A stretch of 64,000 bases of DNA from Cerioporus squamosus. Taxonomy: Eukaryota > Basidiomycota > Agaricomycetes > Polyporales > Polyporaceae. The stretch lies in contig JABYQS010000016.1 in the NCBI GenBank assembly GCA_022592435.1, positions 124,001-188,000 on the forward strand, in the 5' to 3' direction. Positions 34,605-45,118 of this stretch are shown here, one piece after another. A program made the translations under genes and the position numbers. How positions within the stretch are numbered: the stretch's first letter is position 1; each line of letters starts with the position of its first letter. The notes under the pieces are model-generated. The model had not been told where the DNA came from. It saw only the letters and a program-made list of their open reading frames with translations, and ran no database searches.

Positions 34605-36995
34605 CTAATAGACGACGCTAACCTCCCATCCGAGGCTGCTCCGCCCGATGCCCTCCCAGGCGATGCCGATGATCTTCTCCTTACCGGCAGCCATGGTGCC
34701 CTCGCGTGCTCGATGCCAAGAAAGAGCTTGCGTTTGGCAGACGTTGTGCAGTGCCTGGAGTCGGAGAAGAATAGGGTTCGCGACAGGACGCATGCGCGAA
34801 AGGCGTGTGTTCGGCTGAAATTGAGGTCGGAAGGGAGAGCGAGGGAGAGCGGGTGGAAGGGGGAACACGCGCTGATGCGAAGGAAGCGTGTCCGTAGAAG
34901 GAGGGCATAGAGGGATGAGGGTGCGTTGATACTGAAGCGACTCGTCGTCTTGAGACTCGTCCGCCGCCGTGAAGACGTGCACGTCGAGCGAGGACGCACG
35001 GTAGCCCGCCGGCCTGAGGCCAGCGCTGAAGCGGTCGGGCACTGACGAGTACCGCACACGTGCTGAACGGACAGGTGATCGCGACGGAGAGCGTGATGTA
35101 GACCGCGAAGACGATCGGGCGTAGAGATCGACCCCGGCAGAGAACATCGTCGCCTTTACATATGCACGCTGGAACTGGGCGGCAAGGTCCACCAATGTGG
35201 AAACGGAGCGACCAACTCGGTGGACGAGACTCGACGGGCTTGGCAGTGGAGAGTGGTCGTCCGAGGGTACCCTGTCCATGTGTCGTGTGAGGGGACGACC
35301 TCGACCAATAGCAAGAGGCTCCTTGCGCTTGGGCTTCGGGGGTGCCGGTAGCACGAGGGGATGCTCGGCGGCAGGAACGCTCGGCGTCACGGGCGGCTTG
35401 GATGACTGTCTGCGAGTGCGCAATGGGGAGTCCGAAGGAGGAGAGGACGACAGAGGCCCAGAGAGGATGATGAGAGGCTTGGATGGGGCGAGAGGAGATG
35501 ACGAAGGTGTGGTCAACGCGGTGGAGGTGGAACGAAAGGAGCTCTTGCTCCCGAACGAGAACCAAGAGCCGGTGCGAGTGACAGTAGATGCGGACGAAGA
35601 TGTGGCCGACGACGTACTCGATACAGAATCCATCGTCGACGACCGTGCGACCCGGGCGGCCACTGGGTTCTTCATCCTCCTCCGCCGGATTGTATCTGAC
35701 AGAGCGTTGTCGCGAGCTTTGCCCTTCTCCTCTACCTTCTCAACCGGCTCCAGCAGGACAGCAAGAAGCTCCGCTTGGTGTGGCTTGCAATGCGCGTTAG
35801 GTCGGCTTTGCTCGTCCTCGACGAAGAGGGGACCATGCATGGCAGTGAGGACGTCAGAGAAAGCAACAGAGCGCGAGATACTCTTCACGTGCTTCATGAC
35901 GAGTTCGCGTTGTGCACGTGGGAGGGAGAGATTGTCCTTGTCGATGGGTGAACGACTGCAAGGAGGAGACAGAGACAAGGGGCGAGAAGGGGGAGACGGC
36001 ATGATGTCGTACATGAACAGGCGGTTATCATCGGTCTTCTCCTTCGCATGGGTGGGCTTGGGAAACCTTGCATCGGCGTTCCGCAGTGAATCATAGCACA
36101 GGAGCTGACGGGGTTGGCCGCTTGCTATCCTTAGCTGGGACCCGCGAGCGGCCCGCGCGGCTTCGGCCTTGCGGACACGCTCGCGCTCGCGTTCCTTCTC
36201 GCGACGCTCTGCCGCCCGTTGCTCGCGCTGGGCCTGCTCCTTGGCTCGCGTGATGCGTTCGCGTTCGCCTTTGAACCTCCTCTGGCTGTTCTCCCATATC
36301 CTCTCGAGCTGTCTCAACCTATCCTCGCGTTCACGTCGCTTCTGTGCCTCTTGTGCACGACGCTCGGCCTCCTGCACGCGCGCTTCGGTCTCGGCGTCGA
36401 GACGGAGACCGCCTTCGGGCACGAAGGAGCTGGAAAAATCCTCGTCGCGTACCGCGGCAATGCGCGGGTCATCGTCGCCGTTGACCTCGATACCCTGGAG
36501 CTTGAGCAGGAGTACCTTGGCCAGGTGCATGTTCTCCAGCGCGTAAGCGACGTGCATCTGGTCTTGCAGGGAGCGGGGCGGTGAGGGAGGCGAGTCATAG
36601 TAGTCAAGGGGACGCTCGAGTGCGTAGTGTTGATCAGCGTCCGGAGGGGTTATGGGTCCGAGAGGAGTGGGCTCGGATGCGTCAGACAGGATGCTGCTGG
36701 AGGAATGGGTGCGTGGGATGGTGTCGGACGGTGACGTGGACAGAGAAGAAGTGTGATGGAGGGGAGACGGGGGTGGCGGAAGGCGTGACGAGGACGCGAC
36801 GGGTTGTGCGCGGTCGCGTGGGTCGCGGGTGGGTGGTTTGGACGTACCATGGTAGGCGGGGGACACGGAGCAGGCGCAGAGGTGGTGTGCGGCCTCGCGG
36901 TGGTTGAGGCAGGGGCGGGGAGAGTCGGTGCTGTGGCGGGCCCTGCGCGCGAGGGCGATGGGGGAGACGTCTCTGGAGCGGCCGCGGCGGTCCAT
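34605..36995 (-). CDS. Long disordered protein with central Arg/Glu coiled coil, function unknown
   Basis: A single exon of 796 residues from the ATG at 36995, the first ATG after two TATA-like elements. The N-terminus is basic with a Cys/His cluster (C-L-N-H-R-E-A-A-H-H-L-C-A-C), which might bind a metal. A Ser/Pro region and then a conserved-looking helix follow (A-Y-A-L-E-N-M-H-L-A-K-V-L-L-L-K-L-Q-G-I). Next comes a long Arg/Glu/Gln coiled coil (about residues 195-290), Ser-rich linkers, an R-S-x-S-R-S-P repeat patch, and a more ordered end with I-I-G-I-A-W-E-G-I-G-R-S-S-L-G-W. I recognise no family. The end may instead splice at a GTTAGC just before the stop. The open frame also continues upstream of 36995 without any ATG. 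Confidence 0.7.
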   Translation of the reverse strand: MDRRGRSRDVSPIALARRARHSTDSPRPCLNHREAAHHLCACSVSPAYHGTSKPPTRDPRDRAQPVASSSRLPPPPSPLHHTSSLSTSPSDTIPRTHSSSSILSDASEPTPLGPITPPDADQHYALERPLDYYDSPPSPPRSLQDQMHVAYALENMHLAKVLLLKLQGIEVNGDDDPRIAAVRDEDFSSSFVPEGGLRLDAETEARVQEAERRAQEAQKRREREDRLRQLERIWENSQRRFKGERERITRAKEQAQREQRAAERREKERERERVRKAEAARAARGSQLRIASGQPRQLLCYDSLRNADARFPKPTHAKEKTDDNRLFMYDIMPSPPSRPLSLSPPCSRSPIDKDNLSLPRAQRELVMKHVKSISRSVAFSDVLTAMHGPLFVEDEQSRPNAHCKPHQAELLAVLLEPVEKVEEKGKARDNALSDTIRRRRMKNPVAARVARSSTMDSVSSTSSATSSSASTVTRTGSWFSFGSKSSFRSTSTALTTPSSSPLAPSKPLIILSGPLSSSPPSDSPLRTRRQSSKPPVTPSVPAAEHPLVLPAPPKPKRKEPLAIGRGRPLTRHMDRVPSDDHSPLPSPSSLVHRVGRSVSTLVDLAAQFQRAYVKATMFSAGVDLYARSSSRSTSRSPSRSPVRSARVRYSSVPDRFSAGLRPAGYRASSLDVHVFTAADESQDDESLQYQRTLIPLCPPSTDTLPSHQRVFPLPPALPRSPFRPQFQPNTRLSRMRPVANPILLRLQALHNVCQTQALSWHRAREGTMAAGKEKIIGIAWEGIGRSSLGWEVSVVY

Positions 36996-37078
36996 GTTGG
37001 GCAGGGAGCGCGGGGGCGTGACTGGGAGGAAGTGGGCAGAGATCAGAGAAGGGACGGTGACGACAAGAAAGGGCTTAC

Positions 37079-37090
37079 GTATATACGTAC
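37079..37090 (-). promoter_or_regulatory. TATA-like element upstream of the 36995 start
   Basis: CGTATATACG, 85-95 bp upstream of the ATG at 36995. Confidence 0.4.
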
Positions 37091-37404
37091 GCACGAGAGA
37101 CGGTTGGGGGATGGGAATCGCGGTCGCCGAGAACGAGCAGTGCAGACCACCGCGGCAGATATGAGCGATGGGCGATGCCTCGAGGCGGCGTCTCTGCACA
37201 ACGCGTTCAACTTCTTCTTGATATCGCACGGCGTCTCCAGGCCACAGTTCGAAGTCAGACAGCAGCACCTCCCCGGAATGCGGCCAGAAGATATACCAGC
37301 AAGTCTCGCAGAGTGGCACTCGTGAGCTGGCGAAGGACCTCGAAATGTGGCGTAGCGCAGAAGGGTCGGGGCTCTGATCGTGCCGCGCGCCTACTGCCCC
37401 GCCG

Positions 37405-37412
37405 CTTTATAC
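37405..37412 (-). promoter_or_regulatory. TATA-like box (GTATAAAG) about 410 bp upstream of 36995
   Basis: A close match to the consensus on the minus strand. If used, it gives a 5' leader of about 380 nt that contains no ATG but stays open in frame with the gene. Confidence 0.45.
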
Positions 37413-38902
37413 GAAACAATCATCCGTCCTGTGGCCCATTCTCTGTCCATCCTGCATTGTCTCCAGCCCACAATGAGCCACAGATCCCCACGACTCCTGG
37501 CCAGCGCACGTGAAGCTGCTCGCTTTCGAGGCCAGAATGCATTCACGCGATCTCTGCCATCAATCCATCCTCCAAGCCCCTCGCGGCGTGCTCGCAGAGC
37601 ATTCCATTCTCCTCCTAGTGCTCCTAGGATCCATGGACCCACTCGACTCCTCCTCCGTTCTAACCTCTCAGTGCAACTCCCTTCTCTGGCTCGTCCTTCC
37701 GATTGCACTCCAGGCCACCGCGTCGGACCGACATATCAGCAGATAAACAAACCTTCCGTCATGTCGTGGGACCACTCTCCTTGACTCCCGTTGCGACGAC
37801 CAATATATGGCGAGTACAGTCAGTTAGCCTACGACCACTTCCGCAACATGCCGCCGCCTCCCTACGCCACCGCTCTCGCAGCATGTGCTTCCAGCCCACG
37901 TTTCCCGCTCTTCAATTCACCGACATGGCCCCACCGGCATCTGCTTCACCTCCTTCTGCGTCTGCAGCATCCCAGCATCATCTCAGGATCGTCCGTCCCA
38001 ATGCAGAGGACGCTCTGCGGCCCAGGTCCGGTCTCTATCCTTGGCCCTCTGCCCTGCTTCCCCAACTGGCGTGTACTGGCTCCCGCATCTCCTGTCTTGC
38101 ACGACCTCCCGACCGCCGTAACTGCGCCCGCCGCGGAATGAATACAGGCTTAGGCTTTTGTGTCGCTGTGTTCCCAGCTGCCGCGCACATCTCACCGAGC
38201 AGGGCGGCGCTCCCAGGCTGTCGTACCACATACGGCATGCTCGCTGTGCACGCTGCGTGGTTCCGCGATGCTCCTCGTCCCGCACCGACCGATGCAGTTT
38301 CCCAACGGCCTCCTCTCCGCTGCCGCGCGACTGACGCTCCCGCCCCTGGTCGAACGCTGCGAACCGGGACCGCCACCCGAAGAAGAGGCCCTCATACCTT
38401 CTTGCGGTACGCGTACGTACAGCACTCGGGATTCCAAACCCGTACTGGTCCCATCCCTCAAGAATAGCCATCGGGAGATGAGATGCGGATGTTGAGCGTT
38501 CTTCGAGGCGGAGTCGTTCGATAGTTCTGTTCGTTATCTCATCGAGTCTGTTCAACACAAGATCCGGGTGTCGAGGCCTATCTATGTCCTAGGAAACCGA
38601 ACGTATCGCAAACCCTCTGTCCTCGGAACAAGTGCAGCAGCCCACAAGTCTGCGAGAGCATCGGTGTAAGTACTGTCACCCAAGCGCGGGCGGTGCCGAA
38701 GTGTCCGCTGCGCTGCAGCGCCCATCCATGACATGCCTTTCCAAGCTTGGGTGGCAACAACCTGATCCGTCAGTCCATGTCCAGCACCAGCTCTGCAATT
38801 GCCTCCGCGGCGCGCTGCAGGCCTGCGAGATCGGACATCATGGCACCGGAGAAGACCTGCCTTTGTCGATACGCTCTGTCCGCCAGGCCCGCCGCGGAAC
38901 AC

Positions 38903-38920
38903 ATGCACGTGCACGTGCAT
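38903..38920. repeat. 18-bp perfect palindrome with tandem CACGTG
   Basis: ATGCACGTGCACGTGCAT equals its own reverse complement and holds two adjacent CACGTG E-boxes, the site bound by bHLH factors. Confidence 0.7.
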
Positions 38921-40165
38921 ACGAGTGACGTGTGGGCAGGGAGGAGAACATGGGACGGCTCCACTACGCCTGAGACTAGTGTTGCGATGGGTCGGATAGA
39001 ACGGTCGTCTCTCCTGCCACGCCGCAAATCCATCAGCGCCGTCCACGCCGTCCTGCAAACATGAGGCGGCTTGTCGCCCGTCCGCGGACGCACATCGAGA
39101 TTCGCCTGCCCCCACGCTCCCCAGTCGCTGCATAGCAGAACTAGCAGCCTCCGTGCGGGAGCTGTCGAGGTCCGAATCTCACGTTCATATGCATGTCGCA
39201 CTGCGCCCCAGTTTGTGTGAAGGCAGGCTGCTACGATATATCCAGCTAGATTGCAAGCTCGACCGCCTGCTGCTGCGTAGGGGCAATTTTGGACGCGTAA
39301 GCGAGTCATTACACTGTCGTACCGCCTGAACTGTGGCTGACTCCTACGTAGACAGGCCAACATAGAGTGCGCAAATGAGTCGATGTGACCCTAGGCGTAC
39401 TCCGCGCGGATATGCTCCAGCTTATGATGGCTGCGCCTGCATGGCTCTGAAACTGATCCGGGGCGCAGAAAGCTCTCGGTCTCGGACTTACGGTGGCATC
39501 GCGTCGAGTGAGTGATCCTGCCCTCATCTCATCTCAAAGCTGTCACTCAACCCCTCGGAGCAGCACAAGGTCTGATCAATCTCCGGCAGGTGGGACATCG
39601 TCTCTACCGTGGCCGCGATGTGTCCGCCGCTTTACGTCCTAACCATCCGAGTTACGCGAAGGAGTGCCAACCACAACGTGCAGCTCCTCGTTCTCGCCAA
39701 CCTCTCGAAGAATGGTTCTAGACAGGGCGTGAAGAGAATGTTGGTGAGTAGAAGAACCACATGTTCGTTCTGTTGTGTTGTCGTGTGACCATGGCTCTCT
39801 GGTCTCGCCCTTGCGTTGTGGGGTCCGAAGGCCACTGTATGCGCGTGCTGAGGCTCTCCACCCACAGGAACACACCCCCAAGGCAATGTCGGAGCGCCTC
39901 CATGGGCCAACCGCTTACCGCTGAGGACTGAACAGCCGATCTCGAGATCCGTTGGGAAGAAGAGCTCGGCAGGCCGCCTCGTGACGACGCTCGTCTTCTC
40001 TCTCGCACTCCATGGGTGAGTGTATATCATTTTTACTCGATGTCCCCGGCCACATCATGCCCCCATCGACGTGCGGTGGGTAGTTGATTGTCATCATCCA
40101 CCGATTCGTTGCGAGAAGAGGGATCATCTGAGAAGAAGCATGCGGCTGCTGCTCCTTGGTTGGTC

Positions 40166-40199
40166 GTTTCTGTGGCCTGGTATACTCGGCCACAGAAAC
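40166..40199. repeat. Inverted repeat, 12-bp arms and 10-base loop
   Basis: GTTTCTGTGGCC (40166-40177) is followed after TGGTATACTC by its exact reverse complement (40188-40199). Confidence 0.8.
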
Positions 40200-42405
40200 A
40201 ACCAGCGCTTGCCTTACTCGACTGCCGTGGCTGCTTGAGCGACCTTGTGATGATCTGGACTCTACATCCTGCAGCAGAGAGAGTCTTCCTAGCTTCGCGG
40301 CAGGATGCGACTGTATAATTGCAGCAGCCTCTCATCCCTTCATCTACGCCCGGATTGATTTGCGTGCATATAGCAGCTTCCGCCCAGCTGTATCGTCAAG
40401 AAGCTCTAAGAATTGCGTGGGGTTACCCCTCGTGGGTGCTGCTGGCTCTCGACTTCACCCACCGCTGACAGACTTGTTGCACATGCATGTCAGGCGACCT
40501 TGACGCATCCTGGCCACCACAGATCCTGCCCTGGAGATGGCACAATACCGCAGCGCCCAATAACCCTCAAGGCGATTCTCCCACCGGAGCGAGTTCAAGG
40601 CTCCGTTCCGCTTCCAACGTACGTTCTACAGTGCACTACTCCCGCACGCTTGTTGGATCCAGAAACTTACCTGGTGTGCTTGCAGCAGCAGGGTGGTTCC
40701 TTAGGGTGTTGCGTTGTCACCAGCTGCGAAGTCACCCCGGATTTGCAAGCTGCTACGGTGGCGTCGGGTCTACCGCAAACCCCGTCACCCTGGTAGGTTC
40801 AACCACAGCAGACGCGTCTTCCATTTTTACGATATGCATCCAAGAACACCGTAATCGCGCAATCTTTCCGCTCCCGACTCAGGAGCGTCCGCATCCTTGC
40901 CCGCCCCGTACCGGGATGGCTTCTCAAGCTTACTCACGTCTTCGCAAGATCTCTACCACACGCCGCCGCGGGACCGCAGCCGCACCTGCCTGTGCCCGCT
41001 GGTCCCCACTCTCGCCCTTCCACCTCCGTCCACACGCCCACATTGGGCCCAAAGCCCCAGGTCTAGTGCCGATTGTGGTTCAGAAGCAATTCAATGGCGG
41101 TCAGGACACCCGTTTTCGATCGACTCCGCGACGGTGCTGGGGCTTCATTTACCGCGGCCTAGAAGACTTGCGTTCCTTCCATGCCACCCCAAGATTCCGG
41201 ACCACCCCTGGAAGCGTCTCGTGATCCCGCCATCGAGGTCCCCGGCTGAAGCGCCAGTTGCTATCGTCCGACGCTTGGCCGACCATCGAGCACGCTGCGC
41301 TGTCGCAAACAGCGCAATGACGGTCGCATGAGGCTCGTGCCGTGTGGGACGGCGTGAACGTGGCCGATGGTCGATGGGACTGATTTGGTATCCATTCAGG
41401 ATCGAACTCAGCGAAGGGTGCACGCTGCGACGCGACGCCATTTTTCTTCCGTGAACATGCCTGCCTCGCGAAGTCGTTCTTCATCTCTGCGAGAGATCGT
41501 GGACGTTGAGCAGGTACAATCTCATGCTCCATGTTCGATGATCGATTGATATCGAGCGCATGTCCTGCAACTCGCGGCAGCGCCGCCTACAAACCCTGGC
41601 TACGACAACTTCTTCTGTTCTGTTCTCCTGTGGCTGGGTTCGTCGTCGCATGGACAGGCCCACTCTCCAATCACTGTTCTTAGGAAGCTGCAAGCCGCGA
41701 CATCTATAATTGCGCCGGATCGATAACATCGCTGCAAGAGGAGTTGCGGTCCAAGATGTTGGCTAACGCGGGACGCCGTACGGACCAGAGGCCAACGCTC
41801 TCCATACGCCCACTAAGCCTCATGGAATTAGTCAAGCGGCGTTCTTCTACACGGCGTACACAGTGCCCCTGCATTCCCCATACACCGTACGCCCGACGAT
41901 CTACGGGAGTGGACTACCTTCAGGACTGCACACGACACCCGACCGGGCTCTGGGGGATCTACCTCTGTCAAGTGGACGATGCCGCTGCACGCAATGCTCG
42001 GCATTGCATCACCGACGCGTAGATTCACCTGGCATGCGCTGCCTACCAGTACTAGTGTCCGCGCGTCCTCGCGTCCTAGCTACTCGTGTCCAATACTTAT
42101 GCCCAAGGCTTCGCGCAGCTCCCCCACGGCCAATACAGTTCCCCTCCACTTGCCGCCTCCGGATTCTCAGCGCGTCTGTCCCCGTGTCCCCTTTCGCCGA
42201 TCCGCCGAAGCGTCCCGCTCTGCAGCCCTGTTCATATTGACGACGCTCACGCAGGTCTAGCCCGGCGTCGACGGACATGGCTGCAATAGGACTGGCTCGG
42301 AGTCTTCTTATCTTCCAGGGCCTCGCGGACGATGGACACGACGATGACCCAACTCGTTGCACATCCGGTTAGATGGGGGACATCGTGACGTCGCGTTTTA
42401 CGCAT

Positions 42406-42413
42406 TATATAAA
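42406..42413 (+). promoter_or_regulatory. TATATAAA box without an assigned gene
   Basis: A strong TATA match on the plus strand. The first ATG after it (42429) opens a frame of only 23 codons, so the transcript, if any, is not identified. Confidence 0.35.
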
Positions 42414-43331
42414 GAACAACGCACGAATGCCCTCTCGTCCTCTCTTCGCCATCAGGCTTCGCGGCGTTCTCTTACCCCTCGAGGTTGTGCTCGTCTGATA
42501 CATGCATCACAACGTGCCGCGACGTTCCGCCGCACCGGACGTAGTAGTTGCCATCCGCCTGTTGCCAGCACGCTCATTTCACCGACATTATAGAGCTGAC
42601 GTGTGGGCCATCTTTGTGGGACAGCTTTGGCAGTCTCTTATCTCTAGGACTGTTCTCGCTCACCATGACGGAGGAAGTCTGGAAGAATATAATCGTGTTC
42701 GAGATGACGTTCAGCTTGTCTCACACTGCGGGCATACAGGTTCGAGAATATATGGATCCAATGTCTGAATGAACGAAACCTGCCAGTCTAGCAACATCAT
42801 AACATCCGAACATGCGTATCTACACATAAGAGACGTCACCGCTGCCTGCCACTGTCAGGTCAGAGAAAGAAAGGATGCGATGGAAAGGAGCGGACGGAGA
42901 TAGAGGGCTGGACGTTACGGATAATGGCTCCACTCGCCTGGATCGGAGACACTAAGTGGGAACAATGGCCGATGGAAGGAACACAGAGGTGCGCCAGACG
43001 GTACGAGAGCGGGCGAGCCATCGAGACGCTTCGATTGCACGTACGAAGGTTGTGAGCTTGCGTGTGTTTGGCAGCAGCGTCGGGGTAGGCACCCGGTGCA
43101 CTTGCATGGGTGGCGCGGACGATGTAGGGACAACTGTGGGCCTCAATCAGACTGGGCTCGAAAATGACATGGTATCCTAGCTCGAACAAACGGACTCACA
43201 AATGCGAGAGAATGGAAGATGTTCGTGATGGAAGTGTGGCGCAAGGTTCAGGGTTCGGCACGTCGAGGGTATCCTGCAGAGCCCGGGGTAGTGGCCCGCA
43301 AAGCGACGTAGAGATTGCGATGGTGGGAGAA

Positions 43332-44842
43332 CTACATGCCACCACCAGCGGAGTACGCCCTTGGGCGACCCATGCGCGGACGAGACCACTCCCGACTACG
43401 GCGCCGAGCCTCCTGTTCCGCTTTGGCAGTCCTCGGCGAAGGAGGGATGACTTCCTCCAGAGCACCCGCAAGAGAGCTTGAGGAATAGTTTGCGACTGCG
43501 CCGGAGCCAGCGGAGAGGAGGAGCGCCGAGAAGTTAAGCAACGCTCTGTTGGTCGGCGCGAAGGTGACCGTCTTCTGAACGTTCGCTTTCGAGGGTGGCT
43601 GGAAGCTTGGTCGGTCCGGAAGGGTGTCATCGCGCAGAACAGGGCTCGCCAAGATGTCCTTCAAATCGATAGATGATCCTTGCTGGGAGAGAGAGATCGC
43701 GAAATCATCGTCCAATAGGCAGGATGTGCTGTCGGAGTAGAAGGAAGTCGTCATGTCCATAGAATCCAAAGAAAATTCCGAGAAGGTATCATAGGTTGTC
43801 CCAGTGAACTGCGACTGGTGCTCCGAGGGAGAGATTCCGACATCTTGCGAAGGGAGAGCCACAGAGATAGCAACTGAAGCCACGGTCGGATCACCAGGAA
43901 GAAGTTGCTCGTAGTAGATCTCGGCCTGTTTTGCCATGTATGCGCCATACGTCCCGATGTTCTCTTGCACGCCAGTGGCAGGTCCCAGGACACGAGAGAG
44001 CGTATCGTAGTAAGACAGACGTTGAGTTTGGTCCAGCGCTACCTCGCCGTAGAAGGGGATGACCGAGTCGATCTGCGGGTCGCTGAATGTACGCGAGGTG
44101 CCAGGCGGTGGTCGTTGGAAGCCCATGACCGAGGACACTTGCCCGATGACTTGGCTAGCGGGCATGGACGTCCACGAACAAGGGTGCGAGACCTCTTCAT
44201 CGACGATCTTCCCGGCCGGCAACACAACTGGAGGTGGCATGGCTAAAATAGGCTCAACACGCTCGAGCTCGACAGGCTTAACAGGCTCCGTCTTACTTGG
44301 ACGAGGTCGAGCCTTCGCCACCGGAGGTGCTGGTGCAACACGACGGCGCACTACACGTCTCTGGACATCATAAGAGGTCAATATATGCGCATATAATCAA
44401 GTCCTCGAATCGGGGAACCCACATTCAAGCGCATCGCATCGGTCTTCAGCTCTACTGTGGCGCGCTTGTCCTCCTTGGTGACCCGGAGACCCTTGCTGTG
44501 GAACCAGTCGTAGATGTGCCGCCGGTCGACGTTGTAACGCGCCTGGATCTCCTGCCGGATGGCGAAGGAGGGCATCTCAATGTCGTCCGGCTTCACGTGG
44601 CTCTCCAGCTCGGCAACCAGCTCAGGGCCAAGTCGAACGGCAAGACTCTCCGGGTTAACGCGCCGTCTTGTCGACGTGGGCGGTGTCGGGAGCTCCAGAG
44701 TATCCAGGAGGAGATTTCTGGTCTGTGGGTCCTCCGCGGTCATGCTCCTGCTGAGGCGGTAGGGTTCAGTGTCTGAGGGTGCAGGGCGCTTGCCAAGAAC
44801 GGTGGTTTCGCGGTTAGAAGGCGTAGAAGGCGTGTGGACCAT
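43332..44842 (-). CDS. Atypical homeodomain-like protein
   Basis: Exon 1 (44842-44423) and exon 2 (44360-43332) join in phase 0 to give 482 residues. Residues about 60-125 look like a homeodomain: a helix R-L-G-P-E-L-V-A-E-L-E-S-H, a second helix S-F-A-I-R-Q-E-I-Q-A-R-Y-N-V, then R-R-H-I-Y-D-W-F-H-S-K-G-L-R-V in the place of the recognition helix. The invariant W-F pair is present, but Ser stands where homeodomains have the DNA-contacting Asn51. A basic stretch at the start of exon 2 (R-R-V-V-R-R-R-V) could be a nuclear signal. The rest is acidic and Ser-rich with no domain. A DNA-binding regulator is likely but the specificity cannot be predicted. It is not the usual HD1/HD2 mating-type pair, since there is no partner beside it. 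Confidence 0.75.
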
Positions 44843-45118
44843 GGTGGCGAGATGCAAAGAGCGTCAGACAGACGGCTAGGTTCGCAGAGGTTGTGGGATG
44901 AGGTCAAGACTCAGAGTCTGAGCTGGGGAAACGCGGGGTAATAAAGTGCGGGGTCCGGACTCCAGACACCGCTGTCACACCTGCCGAATTACAAGACTCA
45001 GAGCAAACAACAGAGTTCGTATATGTACGGAACGGCACGAGGGTCAACAGCGTCCCAAAGAAATGGCACATCGTCTAAGGCGCATGTGATTACTATAGTA
45101 TATGTAGGTTAGCCAGCG

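Larger units (their letters stand above)
37420..43331. other. Gene-poor stretch, about 6 kb
   Basis: No frame here has convincing splice structure or a recognisable protein. The longest open frames (37703-38467 and 40487-41224, plus strand) translate to Pro/Ser/Arg-rich sequence overlapped by frames on the other strand. Visible structure: an 18-bp perfect palindrome with two CACGTG boxes (38903-38920), a 12-bp-arm hairpin (40166-40199) and a good TATA box (42406-42413). No terminal repeats or transposase-like frames were seen. Confidence 0.55.

Noticed and set aside
37703..38467. 254-codon open frame in the gene-poor stretch
   Set aside because: Pro/Ser/Arg-rich with overlapping opposite frames; no family resemblance.
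40487..41224. 245-codon open frame in the gene-poor stretch
   Set aside because: Same reasons; no splice structure and no conserved motif.
42429..42500. 23-codon frame just after a strong TATA box
   Set aside because: Too short to judge. It ends without a CaaX box, so it is not a mating pheromone precursor.
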